The notes: generated by a model from the letters alone, not told the origin. DNA of 64,000 bases from Sulfitobacter sp. BSw21498 (GCF_006064855.1 NZ_CP040753.1:2902501-2966500), one strand, 5' to 3'. Positions 10,706 to 20,121 are shown, counted from the stretch's first letter. A program made the numbers and translations.

Positions 10706-12051
10706 CACGCCGCCGTAAAAGCATGGTTCAGTCGCTGCTTGGTTCGTTGCTTTTGCCCGGACTGGCCGTGATGGTGATCGGCGTTTTGATCGTCCACCAT
10801 ATTTTCAAAGAAGAATATGACGAGCTCCTTGATGCCAGCCTGGTGGGCAAGGCACACCTATTGTTGGAATTTATCGAAACCACCCAAGGCTCAACCGGTT
10901 TTGACGTGGGCAGTCTGCTGGATTTCGAAAACCAACTGCGTAAGCCGGATGAGCGCTCGGTGATGTGGGCTCTTGACGAGAAGGGGGAGGTCTATGCGCA
11001 GTCAAAGACCGTTGGTCGTTTCCCGCTTCCCGCGCCACTGATACCGGGTCTGAGCACCTCGGACGGGCATCGCCTTATCGTGCTCCGTTCAGATCAGCCC
11101 GAGACGGGCAGCGTCGTGGTGGCCGAGCCGATGATCGAACGCAACGAAGCGATAACCGATGTGGTGATTGGCGTCGTTGCAGGTTTTATCATGCTGGGAA
11201 TGCTTTTCGGTCTCTCTTCCTTCTGGGCGGTCCGACGGTCGGTCGCGATGATCGCCGAGCTCAGCCGCACCATCGCTGAAAAGAACGAGCACAACCTGTC
11301 CCCGATTGATCGAGAGAATGTATTTTCCGAGATCACCCCAGCGATCGACACGCTCGACGGACTGATGGCCCGACTTGACCGCGCGATGACTGCAGAACGT
11401 GCCTTTGCCACAAACGCCGCCCACGAATTGCGCACCCCGGTTGCCATTTGTCAGGCACAGGCGCAACGACTTCGGGCAAAGCTCAGTGCGCCCGATCAAA
11501 TCGAAAACATTGTCGAGATTGAAACCGGTTTGAAGCGGCTTGAGCGCCTTATCGAACGCCTTTTGCAATTGTCGCGGGCGCAATCAGGGCTGGGCCTAAC
11601 TGCGGTAGCGACAGACGTTAACCCTGTTATCAAACTCCTGATGACGGAAATGCGCAGCCGAAGCGCCCAGCCAGACAAGGTACAGCTGAACTTCCCAGAA
11701 GGGCGCTGTTTAACCCGCGTTGATCCGGATGCGCTTGGTATCATCCTGAACAATATATTCGACAATGCCCTGAAGCATGCCTGCGGCCCTTCGCAGACAA
11801 TTATAGACGCCAGCCAACCGGGCCATGTTGTTGTCTTCAACGATTGCGACCCTCTATCATCCACAGACCTTGACCGAATTAAGCAGCGATTTATCCGGCG
11901 TGGCGCGCTGTCAGACGGCTACGGGCTTGGGTTGTCGATTGTTCAGGATCTGTGTGCCCAATCCGGATGTCGTCTTGAAATCTATGTGCCCTCGAAAAAT
12001 AGCCCTCGCGGTTTCGCTGCTGATTTGCGCCTGCCAAAAGGCAAGAACTGA
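10702..12051 (+). CDS. sensor histidine kinase, PmrB/QseC-like
   Basis: The 449-residue kinase has two membrane helices (about residues 12-33 and 153-175) flanking a periplasmic sensor region of about 120 residues. A HAMP-like linker and phosphoacceptor His241 (FATNAAHELRTPVA) come next, then the ATPase domain with N box (NNIFDNALKHA) and G2 box (GYGLGLSIVQDL). It partners the regulator whose stop overlaps its start. The stop codon TGA at 12049-12051 is donated by the left end of an insertion sequence. Removing the IS would extend the protein by only Ser-Gln-Ala before a TAG at 13318-13320, so function is probably kept. Confidence 0.9.
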   Translation: MTRRRKSMVQSLLGSLLLPGLAVMVIGVLIVHHIFKEEYDELLDASLVGKAHLLLEFIETTQGSTGFDVGSLLDFENQLRKPDERSVMWALDEKGEVYAQSKTVGRFPLPAPLIPGLSTSDGHRLIVLRSDQPETGSVVVAEPMIERNEAITDVVIGVVAGFIMLGMLFGLSSFWAVRRSVAMIAELSRTIAEKNEHNLSPIDRENVFSEITPAIDTLDGLMARLDRAMTAERAFATNAAHELRTPVAICQAQAQRLRAKLSAPDQIENIVEIETGLKRLERLIERLLQLSRAQSGLGLTAVATDVNPVIKLLMTEMRSRSAQPDKVQLNFPEGRCLTRVDPDALGIILNNIFDNALKHACGPSQTIIDASQPGHVVVFNDCDPLSSTDLDRIKQRFIRRGALSDGYGLGLSIVQDLCAQSGCRLEIYVPSKNSPRGFAADLRLPKGKN

Positions 12052-12114
12052 AGTGGTCCGGCAAAACTGGACAGCGTGCTAAGATGTATCCAACCTTGAA
12101 GACAGGATACACAA

Positions 12115-12393
12115 ATGACGAAGAGACGCAGTTTTTCAGACAAGTTCAAAGCTACTGTGGCACTCGAGGCGCTACGTGGTGACAAGACCGCGCAAGAGAT
12201 TGCAGCGAAGCACAAGGTTCATCCAACGCAGGTGACGACGTGGAAGCGACAGGCCATTGATGGGCTGACCGGGGTATTTTCCGATAAGGTCCGGCGGGCC
12301 GAAGTTAACGAAGCTGAGGTCAAAGAGCTTCACGCCAAGATCGGAAAGCTGGCGGTCGAAAACGATTTTTTGTCACAAGGGCTAAAGCGATGA
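12115..12393 (+). CDS. IS3-family transposase OrfA
   Basis: This 92-residue protein has the N-terminal helix-turn-helix of IS3 OrfA (RSFSDKFKATVALEALRGD, then HKVHPTQVTTWKRQA) followed by a coiled-coil segment (ELHAKIGKLAVENDFLSQG). A T-TTT-TTG run at about 12365-12371 lies shortly before the stop, in the right register for the -1 frameshift that makes the OrfAB fusion. Its stop overlaps the OrfB start by four bases. Confidence 0.9.
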   Translation: MTKRRSFSDKFKATVALEALRGDKTAQEIAAKHKVHPTQVTTWKRQAIDGLTGVFSDKVRRAEVNEAEVKELHAKIGKLAVENDFLSQGLKR

Positions 12394-13244
12394 GCCCGAC
12401 CGAACGCAAGGCGCTGATCAACGCTGACCGCACAGACCTGAGCCTGACCAAGCAGTGCAAGTTGCTGAAGATTAGCCGGTCGTCGCTTTATTATACGCCA
12501 GTCGGTGTGAATGCTGAGACGCTGGAATTGATGAACGAGATTGATCGGGTGTTCACCAAATACCCGTTTTTTGGCAGCCGCCAGATCGCAGCTTATTTGC
12601 CCAGAAACGGGTTCTATGCAGGTCGGCATCGTGTGCGCCGCTTGATGGCTATCATGGGGCTACAGGCCATCTACAGAGGCCCGAACACCAGCAAGAGGCA
12701 TCCTCAGCATCGCATTTATCCCTACCTGCTGAGAAACCTGCCGATCACGCGACCCAATCATGTTTGGTGCAGTGACATTACCTACATCCCCGTGCGACGT
12801 GGCTTCTTATATCTGGTGGCGATCATGGACTGGGCGACGCGCAAGGTGCTGGCGTGGCGGCTATCGAACACGTTGGATACCGGGTTCTGTGTCGAAGCCT
12901 TGAAAGAAGCCATCGCCGGATATGGTAAACCCGAAATAATGAATACCGATCAAGGATCGCAGTTCACAGGTTCAGCCTGGATCACCACTTTGACTGACGC
13001 TGACATCAAAATATCGATGGATGGGCGTGGCCGTTATCTCGACAACATTTTCATCGAACGGCTGTGGCGATCCCTCAAACAGGAGGCCGTATACTTGCAT
13101 GAATTGCAGGACGGGTTCCAAGCCAAACGCGTTATCAAAGATTGGATCAGCTTCTACAACATCGAGCGGCCTCACACCGCTCTCGACAAACGATCACCCG
13201 ACGACGCATTCTTCACAACAGAACGGACGCAGAAGGCCGCATGA
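12390..13244 (+). CDS. IS3-family transposase OrfB (DDE integrase)
   Basis: The 284-residue protein contains an HTH_21 segment (FFGSRQIAAYLPRNGF) and an rve core. The catalytic residues are Asp in WCSDITYIPV, Asp in IMNTDQGSQFT and Glu in NIFIERLWRSLKQE. The tail FYNIERPHTALDKRSPDDAF is the usual IS3 ending. No lesion is seen, so the transposase should be functional when made as a fusion with OrfA. Confidence 0.92.
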   Translation: MSPTERKALINADRTDLSLTKQCKLLKISRSSLYYTPVGVNAETLELMNEIDRVFTKYPFFGSRQIAAYLPRNGFYAGRHRVRRLMAIMGLQAIYRGPNTSKRHPQHRIYPYLLRNLPITRPNHVWCSDITYIPVRRGFLYLVAIMDWATRKVLAWRLSNTLDTGFCVEALKEAIAGYGKPEIMNTDQGSQFTGSAWITTLTDADIKISMDGRGRYLDNIFIERLWRSLKQEAVYLHELQDGFQAKRVIKDWISFYNIERPHTALDKRSPDDAFFTTERTQKAA

Positions 13245-13320
13245 AACCAACCAGATTACATCTTAGCTGAGCCGCAAACCTGTCTTAAAAAGCAGGACCA
13301 CTTCAAACAGCCAAGCCTAG

Positions 13321-13933
13321 CGACGTTAAGGCCTGCTTCTCCGAGTGATGGAACATACATCGCAAGTGCACAGAAAGTCGGCTTGCCGCCTTTTATCCTA
13401 AAGGTCTTCGCAACCGCAGCGAAAACAGAGCGCCTGCAGCGAACGGCATGAAGGTCCGCCTAGCAGACTGTCCCTCCCATCTCGACACTGATGTAGTGTG
13501 CAAGCGCGGCGAATGGCAGCAAGGAGCCCTTATGGAAAGTGTCGAGCTTGAAACTATTCGCAGTTGCAGCATCACATTTTATGCAAGGGGCGGCCAAGAG
13601 GCGACGTTGATGGAACCAGAGAATGCCGCGGTGCAGTTCAACCAAACTGGCCATTCGTTCATGGCGCAGCATTTTGAAGAATGAATTTCGGAATAGCGGA
13701 TAAAGCTATCAAACTCACGGAAGCTTAAAAGGGATTTGCGGTTAAGTAAGTCACTGAGGACAGGACCGCTGCGCAGATTTGTTTAAGTCTGGGAACACGT
13801 CAAAAACGATGCACCTATTGTTCACCGCAGACCAGTTGTCCAACCGACGATGAAAGCAAAATTGGCGTTGCTCTCGTCGCTTTCTTGGCTGGTCCTCTCG
13901 GGGTCGAAAATGCCAGTTTTATTAGACAGCCTT
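13321..13933. other. 612-bp region without a convincing gene
   Basis: After the original kinase stop (13318-13320) no supported gene appears until the LuxR gene. A 78-codon plus-strand frame (13448-13684) and overlapping minus frames have no ribosome site, no known family and no coding pattern I trust. The stretch at about 13430-13530 resembles degenerate intergenic sequence elsewhere in the window. Confidence 0.5.
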
Positions 13934-15049
13934 CTAAAGGCGGTTGTGCAACGCGATCAGTTCCACCTGACTGTTCACCTGCATCTTCTCGAAAATCTGC
14001 TTGAGCCTCTGGCGTACGGTGGTGGCTTTTACGCTTAATAACTCTGCGATCATGTTGGGCGTCTTGCCCCCGACCAAAAGGTCTACCGTAGCGACCTCCG
14101 CCGCAGACAACCCGTAGTTCTCGCGCAGGCAGCTTTGCTTGAGCGCGGTGGTGTCACTGCATTCGGTCCGGATCGCGCAGACTTTGGAGTGCATGAAGAA
14201 GTGCCGCAAATTTGGTGGGATCTGGATAATCAACACGCTTCTGCTCTTGGCTGCGATATTGAATTGATAGGCGCGGCTCATCGACAGGCTGGGATCACTG
14301 GAACAAAGCTCTCTGATCTCGGCCCCAAGCGCCGCGCTCATTTCGTTGGGGATCACATCCCCCAACCGCGCGCGGGTCCGAATTTTGCCGCTGCTGTTGA
14401 TGCTGAAACATTGCTTGCCATCAACGTCGAGCACAAAGACCTCGGACTCCGTGCCTTTGAAAAACTGTGCGAAGGCGGCGATGCGTTTGTGAGCGGTTTC
14501 ATCTGCCTGTGCGGTAGCCCTGGAAAACATCGCCTGAATCCGCTCGATCAAAACTACGTCTTCGGCGCTGATCGGCGGATGGTCATTGTCGAAATGCACA
14601 GTCATTGCCCAATAGCCGTTGGGCGTCAGAATACGTATGGAGTAATGAACCCCGAAATTCAGCGGATAGAGGTAGTCGCGATAGATGGGGATCATGTCGC
14701 GCGCCGCATGGTCCGCAAACACGTCATGATCGCAGGCATACCCGCGCTCCATCATCAGACTAATCACCGCCTCGCGCGGATCGTTGCTCGCCCAGCCTTC
14801 ACTGATGTAGCTGGGCAAAGCCTCTTTCATCTTCTTGGTGCCTGCCATCCACGTGCCGCGAAAGAACGGGTCTGTGGCGGGAATAAGGGCCCCCCTACCT
14901 CCCAGAATTTCCACAACAATGTTGAGAGCCGCGTCCCAATACTGGGCGTCTTCGCAGGCCCGGCCCAGCGTGTTTTCAAGCTCTTGAAATAGGGTATCCA
15001 AATCATGTCCTTGTCGTCGTAACGCCCGAATGGGCCGCAGACCCTGCAC
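13934..15049 (-). CDS. LuxR-family transcriptional regulator
   Basis: The last ~60 of 371 residues form a LuxR/NarL-type helix-turn-helix (YGLSAAEVATVDLLVGGKTP, then ATTVRQRLKQIFEKMQV). The N-terminal ~300 residues are of unknown sensor type: no autoinducer-domain signature or receiver aspartate is seen. The start is a GTG; no in-frame ATG lies nearby upstream. The gene is divergent from the large secreted protein at 15306 with 256 bases between, so it is a natural candidate to regulate that cluster, though this is inference. Large antisense frames across it are shadows. Confidence 0.85.
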   Translation of the reverse strand: MQGLRPIRALRRQGHDLDTLFQELENTLGRACEDAQYWDAALNIVVEILGGRGALIPATDPFFRGTWMAGTKKMKEALPSYISEGWASNDPREAVISLMMERGYACDHDVFADHAARDMIPIYRDYLYPLNFGVHYSIRILTPNGYWAMTVHFDNDHPPISAEDVVLIERIQAMFSRATAQADETAHKRIAAFAQFFKGTESEVFVLDVDGKQCFSINSSGKIRTRARLGDVIPNEMSAALGAEIRELCSSDPSLSMSRAYQFNIAAKSRSVLIIQIPPNLRHFFMHSKVCAIRTECSDTTALKQSCLRENYGLSAAEVATVDLLVGGKTPNMIAELLSVKATTVRQRLKQIFEKMQVNSQVELIALHNRL

Positions 15050-15305
15050 CGGGCCGCTTGGAGCGAAGCCACAGAATTGAAAGGTTTCAGCGGCCCGTCT
15101 GTCACCCCCTCAAAACCGAAGGCCCAAGGAGAGGACAACGCGGTTTGGTTCAACCTTAGGGCGGTCTTGGATCAATTGAAAATTTTCTCGCTGATATGTC
15201 CCAACAACTCCCGTTTGGTAGTTCGTTTCGGTTTTTTTGCAACATACCGAAGTCATACCCTTGTGCGCGCGAGGCTTTCCGTTTCCCTCCGATAGGAACC
15301 TCACC

Positions 15306-18300
15306 ATGGCCCGACATTTCTCAACCGCCGCTTTGCGCTACTTTCTGATGCCACTGGCATTGAGTGGCTTTGCAATCGCATCGGCAGAGGCACAGAATTT
15401 GATCGTCAATGGCGACTTCGAGTCTCCTGTCGTGCCAAATCATGGTGACAATATTCTAGCCTTGCCTGCGCCGTGGCTCACGACCTATTCGACAGCTGGC
15501 GGCCCGGGCGGGGTCACTATGCAGGGGTCGTTGGTGCGCGTTGACGGCGTGGGCGGTGCGACAAGTGTTGCAGAACCAGGGGTCTTTGGTGGAAATGCTC
15601 TGATCCAGGCGCTGCCGCAAGAGGATGCATCCAATGCGCCCGAGGGGCAGTATCTACGTTGGGTTGGCAGTGACAGCTGGTCGGGGGTCTACTGGCGGCA
15701 GTTTGGCCAACGGGTCGAAATGCCTCAAAACGGCTGTATCAAATTCGGTGCGGATATTGCCCGCGCCGCCCCGCCATCGGTTCCTTTTTGGCAAATCTCA
15801 GATTGGGTGAAGCTTGAAATTCATGAAATGACGCCGTTGGATCTTCAGGAAATACAAGCCAATCCAAATCCACCACAAATGGACCCCCGATATGCACATG
15901 GGGCCGCGTCGGTTAATGAGTTGTTCACGCTGACACCAGACGGCCGCTGGTATGAAAAGGCGATACGGATGAACGTCGAGGCGGGTAAAACCTATGCTTT
16001 GAGTGCGTTCACCTATTCGGGCGTCGCGATGGACGATGTCTATGCTGAATTTGTGCCGGTGGAGCAATGTGTTGCGGGCTGGACGCCATCAGCCCCCACA
16101 TTGGAGGCAAGCAATATTTCTCTCACCAAATCCTGCACACCGACCTCCTCGGCCGAACATAATGGCCAAGTCGGTCAACTGTGGGAATGTTCCGTGGATG
16201 TCACCGTGCCGAGCGTGCCTTTTGCAGGCACATTGAGCGTCTCGGACCTCTACACCCCGATTTCGACCACATCGAGCGAAGTGATCTCTGGCACTTCCGC
16301 TTCAGGCAATTTCGACTGCACGACGGGGGCGGGTTGCACCATCGACGGGGTGGATTTTGATGCGAGCGGCACTGACACACTCGACTTTGCCATCTTTGTC
16401 ACCAGCACAGATTTGCAGGACAGCTACCCGATGCAGAACTGCGTCGGGGGCAGCTATGATGACGGTGCGGGCGCGGTCACGCCTGTCGCGGGCAACTGTG
16501 TGAATGCGCAATGGATTCCGCGCAGCTCCATCGACAAGAGCTGCGACCCGCTTGAGGCGGTCACCTCGGGGCCGATGACGATGAACTGTCAGATCGAGGT
16601 GACGGGCACGGACCTTGCGACAGGGAGCTTTGTCCTCGCCGCGGATATGTTTGGCTCTTTGCCGCCCATGACCACAACGATTACGGGCCCGATGATGAAT
16701 GTCGCCTCGACCGAGCCTTGGTCCTGCGTGGATCAGAACATCAACAACCCCGGATCGACCGGACTGTGTGAACTCACCGCGTCCGATATGTTGGCCGCAG
16801 GCGGGGCGTCGACGATCAACGTCAGCTTCGATTTCACCGCGAGCCAGTCAGAGGGTCAGGTGATCAACTGTCCCCAGTCCGCCATTCTGCCTGCCTCCTT
16901 TCATAGCGCCCCAGGCCAGCGCAGTGCCGCGCCCGACATGCTTGCACCGCCAACAGATACGATTGCGGGCCTGCCTGACAACTGCGTGGTTCTGGACCTG
17001 CCCGTGTCCACAACGCCGCCCGAATTTGCACTGAAAAAGGGCTGCCGTCTGGGCGGGGTGCAGGATGGAAACGCGTTCTATGCCTGCACGGTCTATATCA
17101 CGCAGAGCAGCGGCACGCCGATCACCAATCTGCTGACCTTCGACGAATTGTTCTCGACCACATCGGGCAGCCCTGCGACGCAATATATGCTGAACATGCA
17201 AGGCACCCCCGCCATGCCGAACGGGTGGGATTGCCAGCAGCCGCCCTATACCAATGGCGCAAGCTGCACGATTGCCGCCGCCGATTTCAACAGCAATCCG
17301 AGCCATCGGATCGATGCCTATCTGTCGATCCCTACGAGCGGCTTTGGCGACGAGGGTTTCCAGAACTGCGCGCAGGTGCGGATCGGGGATCAGGTCGTCG
17401 GATCGGCGGACTGTGTCGAGATCGAAGAGCCGCCTGTCGAAACCATCTTTGATGTCTCGAAACAGTGCAAGGAGACCGGCCCGCGACAAACCTTCAGTCC
17501 TTCGATCTGGTTCCAGCCCTATCAATGCACCCTCACGGTCGCGACAAATGGCGCACCCTTCACCGGTCCGTTGTGGCTTTCGGAAGACCTGTCCTTTGGG
17601 CAGAACCCCGGTGCGGGCTCGATCCTGAACATCACCTCCGCTGATCCTTGGGTCTGTTCCAACCCACCCTATGCGCCCGCAGGCCAAGGCACCACGCCAG
17701 AATGCAGCATCGATGGCGGGCAATTTCCTGCTTCGAGTAGCTCATTCCTGACCGTTGATCTGATGATAAGCGGCGCGATGGACATATTCGGCGCGGAGAA
17801 CTGCGTCTCGATCGGTCTGGGCAAAGAGGCCGGAGAGGGCGAACCGCTCGCCAGCGATTGCTTTGAAATCGCACCACCGCCCGCGCCAGAGCCCAGCCTC
17901 GACATCACCAAGACCTGCGCCCCCGCCGTGCGCGGGGGGGATGGTATCTGGACCGCAGAGTGCGAAATCTACGTCCATTTCGAGAACTTCGACACCGCGA
18001 CCAACCGTCAGTTCTACATCTATGATGAATTGGGGGGCAGCGGTCCGCAAACGCCGCTGACCTCGCTGATGCCCTTCAATGCAATGGGCGCGGGCGGTTG
18101 GGGGCCAACAACAGGCACGCCCGCAGGGTTTAATAACGCCACCGGAATGCTTCTGAACTATCTGCAAGCCGACGGTAGCGCCACGATCACGCAACCCTAC
18201 ACCGCGACCTTCTCTGGCCCTGCGGGGCAGCTCATCAACGGCGGTTCGATCACGAACTGCGCTTGGGTCACGATCCCGACGCTGTCCCTGCGCGCGCCTG

Positions 18301-19505
18301 CGGGGCCTGTGGGGGACGAAAAGGTCTGCACGCCGATCAACTTCCCCGCAAATGCCGTGGCGGGAACGGGGGGCATGGTTGATCCTGCCGTGCCCGACAC
18401 GCCCGGTGGCCCCGTCATCGGTACGGGCAGCATCGGATCTACCCGACCCGACATCGTGCTCCCGCGCGCCGAGACGCCGACACCCGTGCCTGCTGTGCCG
18501 CGTGCCGTATTGACCATGGTGAAGGAACAAACAGAAAGCTGTGATTCCGACCGCATCAGCCAGACCTATGACTGCGGCTTCCGCTTGCGTGTTACCAATA
18601 CGGGCGACGGGGCCTATCTTGGGCCGCTGGTGATAACCGATACGAGCGGCGCACCGGGAAGGGTGGCGGCACAGGTGCTCTCGGGCAATGGCTGGACCTG
18701 TGGCGCGGTGGTGAATGCGGCACTGTCGTGTTCCCATCCCGCGCTCAACCTTGCAGCTGGAGCATCCACCCATATCGACCTGCGCATGACGGTCAGCGCC
18801 CTGCGCAAAGGTGGCACGTTTCAGAACTGCGCGGCGGTCGGGGTTCCGAACAACCGCTTAGAGCGCGTGGTCCTGATCCAGAAACTTATGAATGATCGCG
18901 GTCTCAACGCGGGACCAGTCGATGGTAAGCCGGGACAAAAGACCTACACCGCCTTGCGCAAGCTGCGCAGCGATCTTGGCCTACCCGAAAGCCGCGACTT
19001 TGACGACGCGCTGTTTGAAGCCCTCGGCTTACCCTTGCAAGAGAACGGCGTGAATTCTTGTATCACTGCCACGCTTCCCGCAACGCCCGCGCCACCTCTA
19101 CGCTGTGATGCAGTTAGCACGGTGAAACGTGGCGAAAGCTGTGCCTGTCGCTATGATAACATGGCCGCCAGCAGCAGCACCTCCTGCCAATGCGTCAAAG
19201 GGTTTGAACTGGTGAATGGCAAGGGCTGCGTCAAGGTCGTCGCGGACACACCAGCGCCTGTGCCCGAGCCAACCCCCGCGCTGCAATGCGACCTGCGCTC
19301 GACCTATGAACGCGGCGACATCTGCGCTTGTATCGACCATGAAAACGCCAGGAATATCTCGGCCACCCAATGCGGTTGCAGCAATGGCCTGCCGATGATC
19401 AACGGCAAATGTATTCCTCTGGTGATCAAGCCGTCTGGCCCTGCAAGGGACGAGAACGGTACAGAAAAATGCAAGATCAAACTCAATGAAATTTGCATTA
19501 AATAA
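15306..19505 (+). CDS. large secreted cysteine-rich repeat protein
   Basis: The protein has 1399 residues and a clear signal peptide (cleavage after about residue 29, IASAEA). The start ATG at 15306 follows GATAGGA and begins the signal peptide. An N-terminal domain starting NLIVNGDFESP resembles DUF642/carbohydrate-binding-like surface modules. Six tandem repeats of about 110-150 residues follow (near 16125, 16530, 17030, 17450, 17900 and 18510), with a Lys-x-Cys-type start, an internal Cys pair and, in nearly all, an Asn-Cys end, similar to DUF11-type extracellular folds. Then comes a peptidoglycan-binding-like helical segment (LNAGPVDGKPGQKTYTALRK) and two Cys-rich modules of pattern CD..S...RG..C.C. 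No anchor or transmembrane tail is seen. The function is unknown; adhesion or cell-wall association is inference. Confidence 0.85.
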   Translation: MARHFSTAALRYFLMPLALSGFAIASAEAQNLIVNGDFESPVVPNHGDNILALPAPWLTTYSTAGGPGGVTMQGSLVRVDGVGGATSVAEPGVFGGNALIQALPQEDASNAPEGQYLRWVGSDSWSGVYWRQFGQRVEMPQNGCIKFGADIARAAPPSVPFWQISDWVKLEIHEMTPLDLQEIQANPNPPQMDPRYAHGAASVNELFTLTPDGRWYEKAIRMNVEAGKTYALSAFTYSGVAMDDVYAEFVPVEQCVAGWTPSAPTLEASNISLTKSCTPTSSAEHNGQVGQLWECSVDVTVPSVPFAGTLSVSDLYTPISTTSSEVISGTSASGNFDCTTGAGCTIDGVDFDASGTDTLDFAIFVTSTDLQDSYPMQNCVGGSYDDGAGAVTPVAGNCVNAQWIPRSSIDKSCDPLEAVTSGPMTMNCQIEVTGTDLATGSFVLAADMFGSLPPMTTTITGPMMNVASTEPWSCVDQNINNPGSTGLCELTASDMLAAGGASTINVSFDFTASQSEGQVINCPQSAILPASFHSAPGQRSAAPDMLAPPTDTIAGLPDNCVVLDLPVSTTPPEFALKKGCRLGGVQDGNAFYACTVYITQSSGTPITNLLTFDELFSTTSGSPATQYMLNMQGTPAMPNGWDCQQPPYTNGASCTIAAADFNSNPSHRIDAYLSIPTSGFGDEGFQNCAQVRIGDQVVGSADCVEIEEPPVETIFDVSKQCKETGPRQTFSPSIWFQPYQCTLTVATNGAPFTGPLWLSEDLSFGQNPGAGSILNITSADPWVCSNPPYAPAGQGTTPECSIDGGQFPASSSSFLTVDLMISGAMDIFGAENCVSIGLGKEAGEGEPLASDCFEIAPPPAPEPSLDITKTCAPAVRGGDGIWTAECEIYVHFENFDTATNRQFYIYDELGGSGPQTPLTSLMPFNAMGAGGWGPTTGTPAGFNNATGMLLNYLQADGSATITQPYTATFSGPAGQLINGGSITNCAWVTIPTLSLRAPAGPVGDEKVCTPINFPANAVAGTGGMVDPAVPDTPGGPVIGTGSIGSTRPDIVLPRAETPTPVPAVPRAVLTMVKEQTESCDSDRISQTYDCGFRLRVTNTGDGAYLGPLVITDTSGAPGRVAAQVLSGNGWTCGAVVNAALSCSHPALNLAAGASTHIDLRMTVSALRKGGTFQNCAAVGVPNNRLERVVLIQKLMNDRGLNAGPVDGKPGQKTYTALRKLRSDLGLPESRDFDDALFEALGLPLQENGVNSCITATLPATPAPPLRCDAVSTVKRGESCACRYDNMAASSSTSCQCVKGFELVNGKGCVKVVADTPAPVPEPTPALQCDLRSTYERGDICACIDHENARNISATQCGCSNGLPMINGKCIPLVIKPSGPARDENGTEKCKIKLNEICIK

Positions 19506-19627
19506 CAATGCTTTGGGGTGGTGGTATCAGATGAAATGGGGCTGACATCGCTTAGCTATCGGCAATTCGACATTGGTAAGACACCACACCTTAAGCGCAA
19601 CAATTCAACTTTATGAAAGATGGATTC

Positions 19628-20068
19628 ATGACTTTAAGACGTAGATTTATACTCGGCACAGCCGTCATCGGGATGAGCATGATGGCGGGGCTGTCCCCCG
19701 CATTGGCCATTGGCGGCGATGATCCGATTTCGGGCATTGATATTATCATTAAGAAGAATCCCGGCAGTAAACCGATCAATCCGTATTCCCTCATGGGCAG
19801 CGAAATCAAAATGCTCAACGGCCTCAAGGGCGCGGATCGCCCAGCCTTTGTTCTGAAAACCGTCGCCAAGCACATCGGTGCAGGAGACAAATTCGTGACC
19901 TCCGGCATGAAGGCGCTTGGCGATATCTGGTGCGGGCCGTGCAAGATGGTCAACGACATCTCGGTGAAAGTCCCTGTCGGCAAGACCACCTATATGCTGG
20001 ATCTGCACATTCACGGGAAAGGTGTCGAAAAATCCAAATCACTCGGAGACGCTATGAAGCGTGATTGA
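19628..20068 (+). CDS. small exported protein with WCGPC motif
   Basis: The 146-residue protein starts with an export signal (MTLRRRFILG, hydrophobic core, ending SPALA at residue 27); the arginine run gives it a Tat-like look. The only cysteines are in WCGPC at residues 101-105, identical to the thioredoxin active site, but the sequence around it lacks the thioredoxin fold pattern and the cis-proline segment. I do not recognise a family. The ATG at 19628 was preferred to 19613 because it directly begins the signal peptide. It follows the repeat protein in the same direction and precedes two more exported proteins, so joint expression is plausible. Confidence 0.65.
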   Translation: MTLRRRFILGTAVIGMSMMAGLSPALAIGGDDPISGIDIIIKKNPGSKPINPYSLMGSEIKMLNGLKGADRPAFVLKTVAKHIGAGDKFVTSGMKALGDIWCGPCKMVNDISVKVPVGKTTYMLDLHIHGKGVEKSKSLGDAMKRD

Positions 20069-20121
20069 TTGATCCTCGACAAGAACCAGACCACCTCAAC
20101 ATTTCCAACAAGGACAACACT

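Larger units (their letters stand above)
12049..13305 (+). mobile_element. IS3-family insertion sequence with 3-bp target duplication
   Basis: The ends carry the inverted repeat TGAAGTGGTCC (12049 onward and complement ending at 13305). The flanks are AAC at 12046-12048 and AAC at 13306-13308, a 3-bp target duplication typical of IS3 elements. The 1257-bp element holds orfA and orfB in the plus orientation. The fresh duplication and undamaged genes suggest a recent insertion. It differs from the element at 3958-5210 in ends and in transposase sequence. Confidence 0.92.

Noticed and set aside
13448..13684. A 78-codon plus-strand frame in the gap after the second IS
   Set aside because: No ribosome site, no recognisable motif and competing frames on the other strand.
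14135..14992. A 285-codon plus-strand frame opposite the LuxR gene
   Set aside because: It is antisense to a clear HTH regulator and typical of shadow frames in GC-rich coding DNA.
17742..18773. Long minus-strand frame inside the secreted repeat protein gene
   Set aside because: Composition is Arg/Gly/Ala-biased as in antisense shadows, and the plus strand has a signal peptide and repeats.
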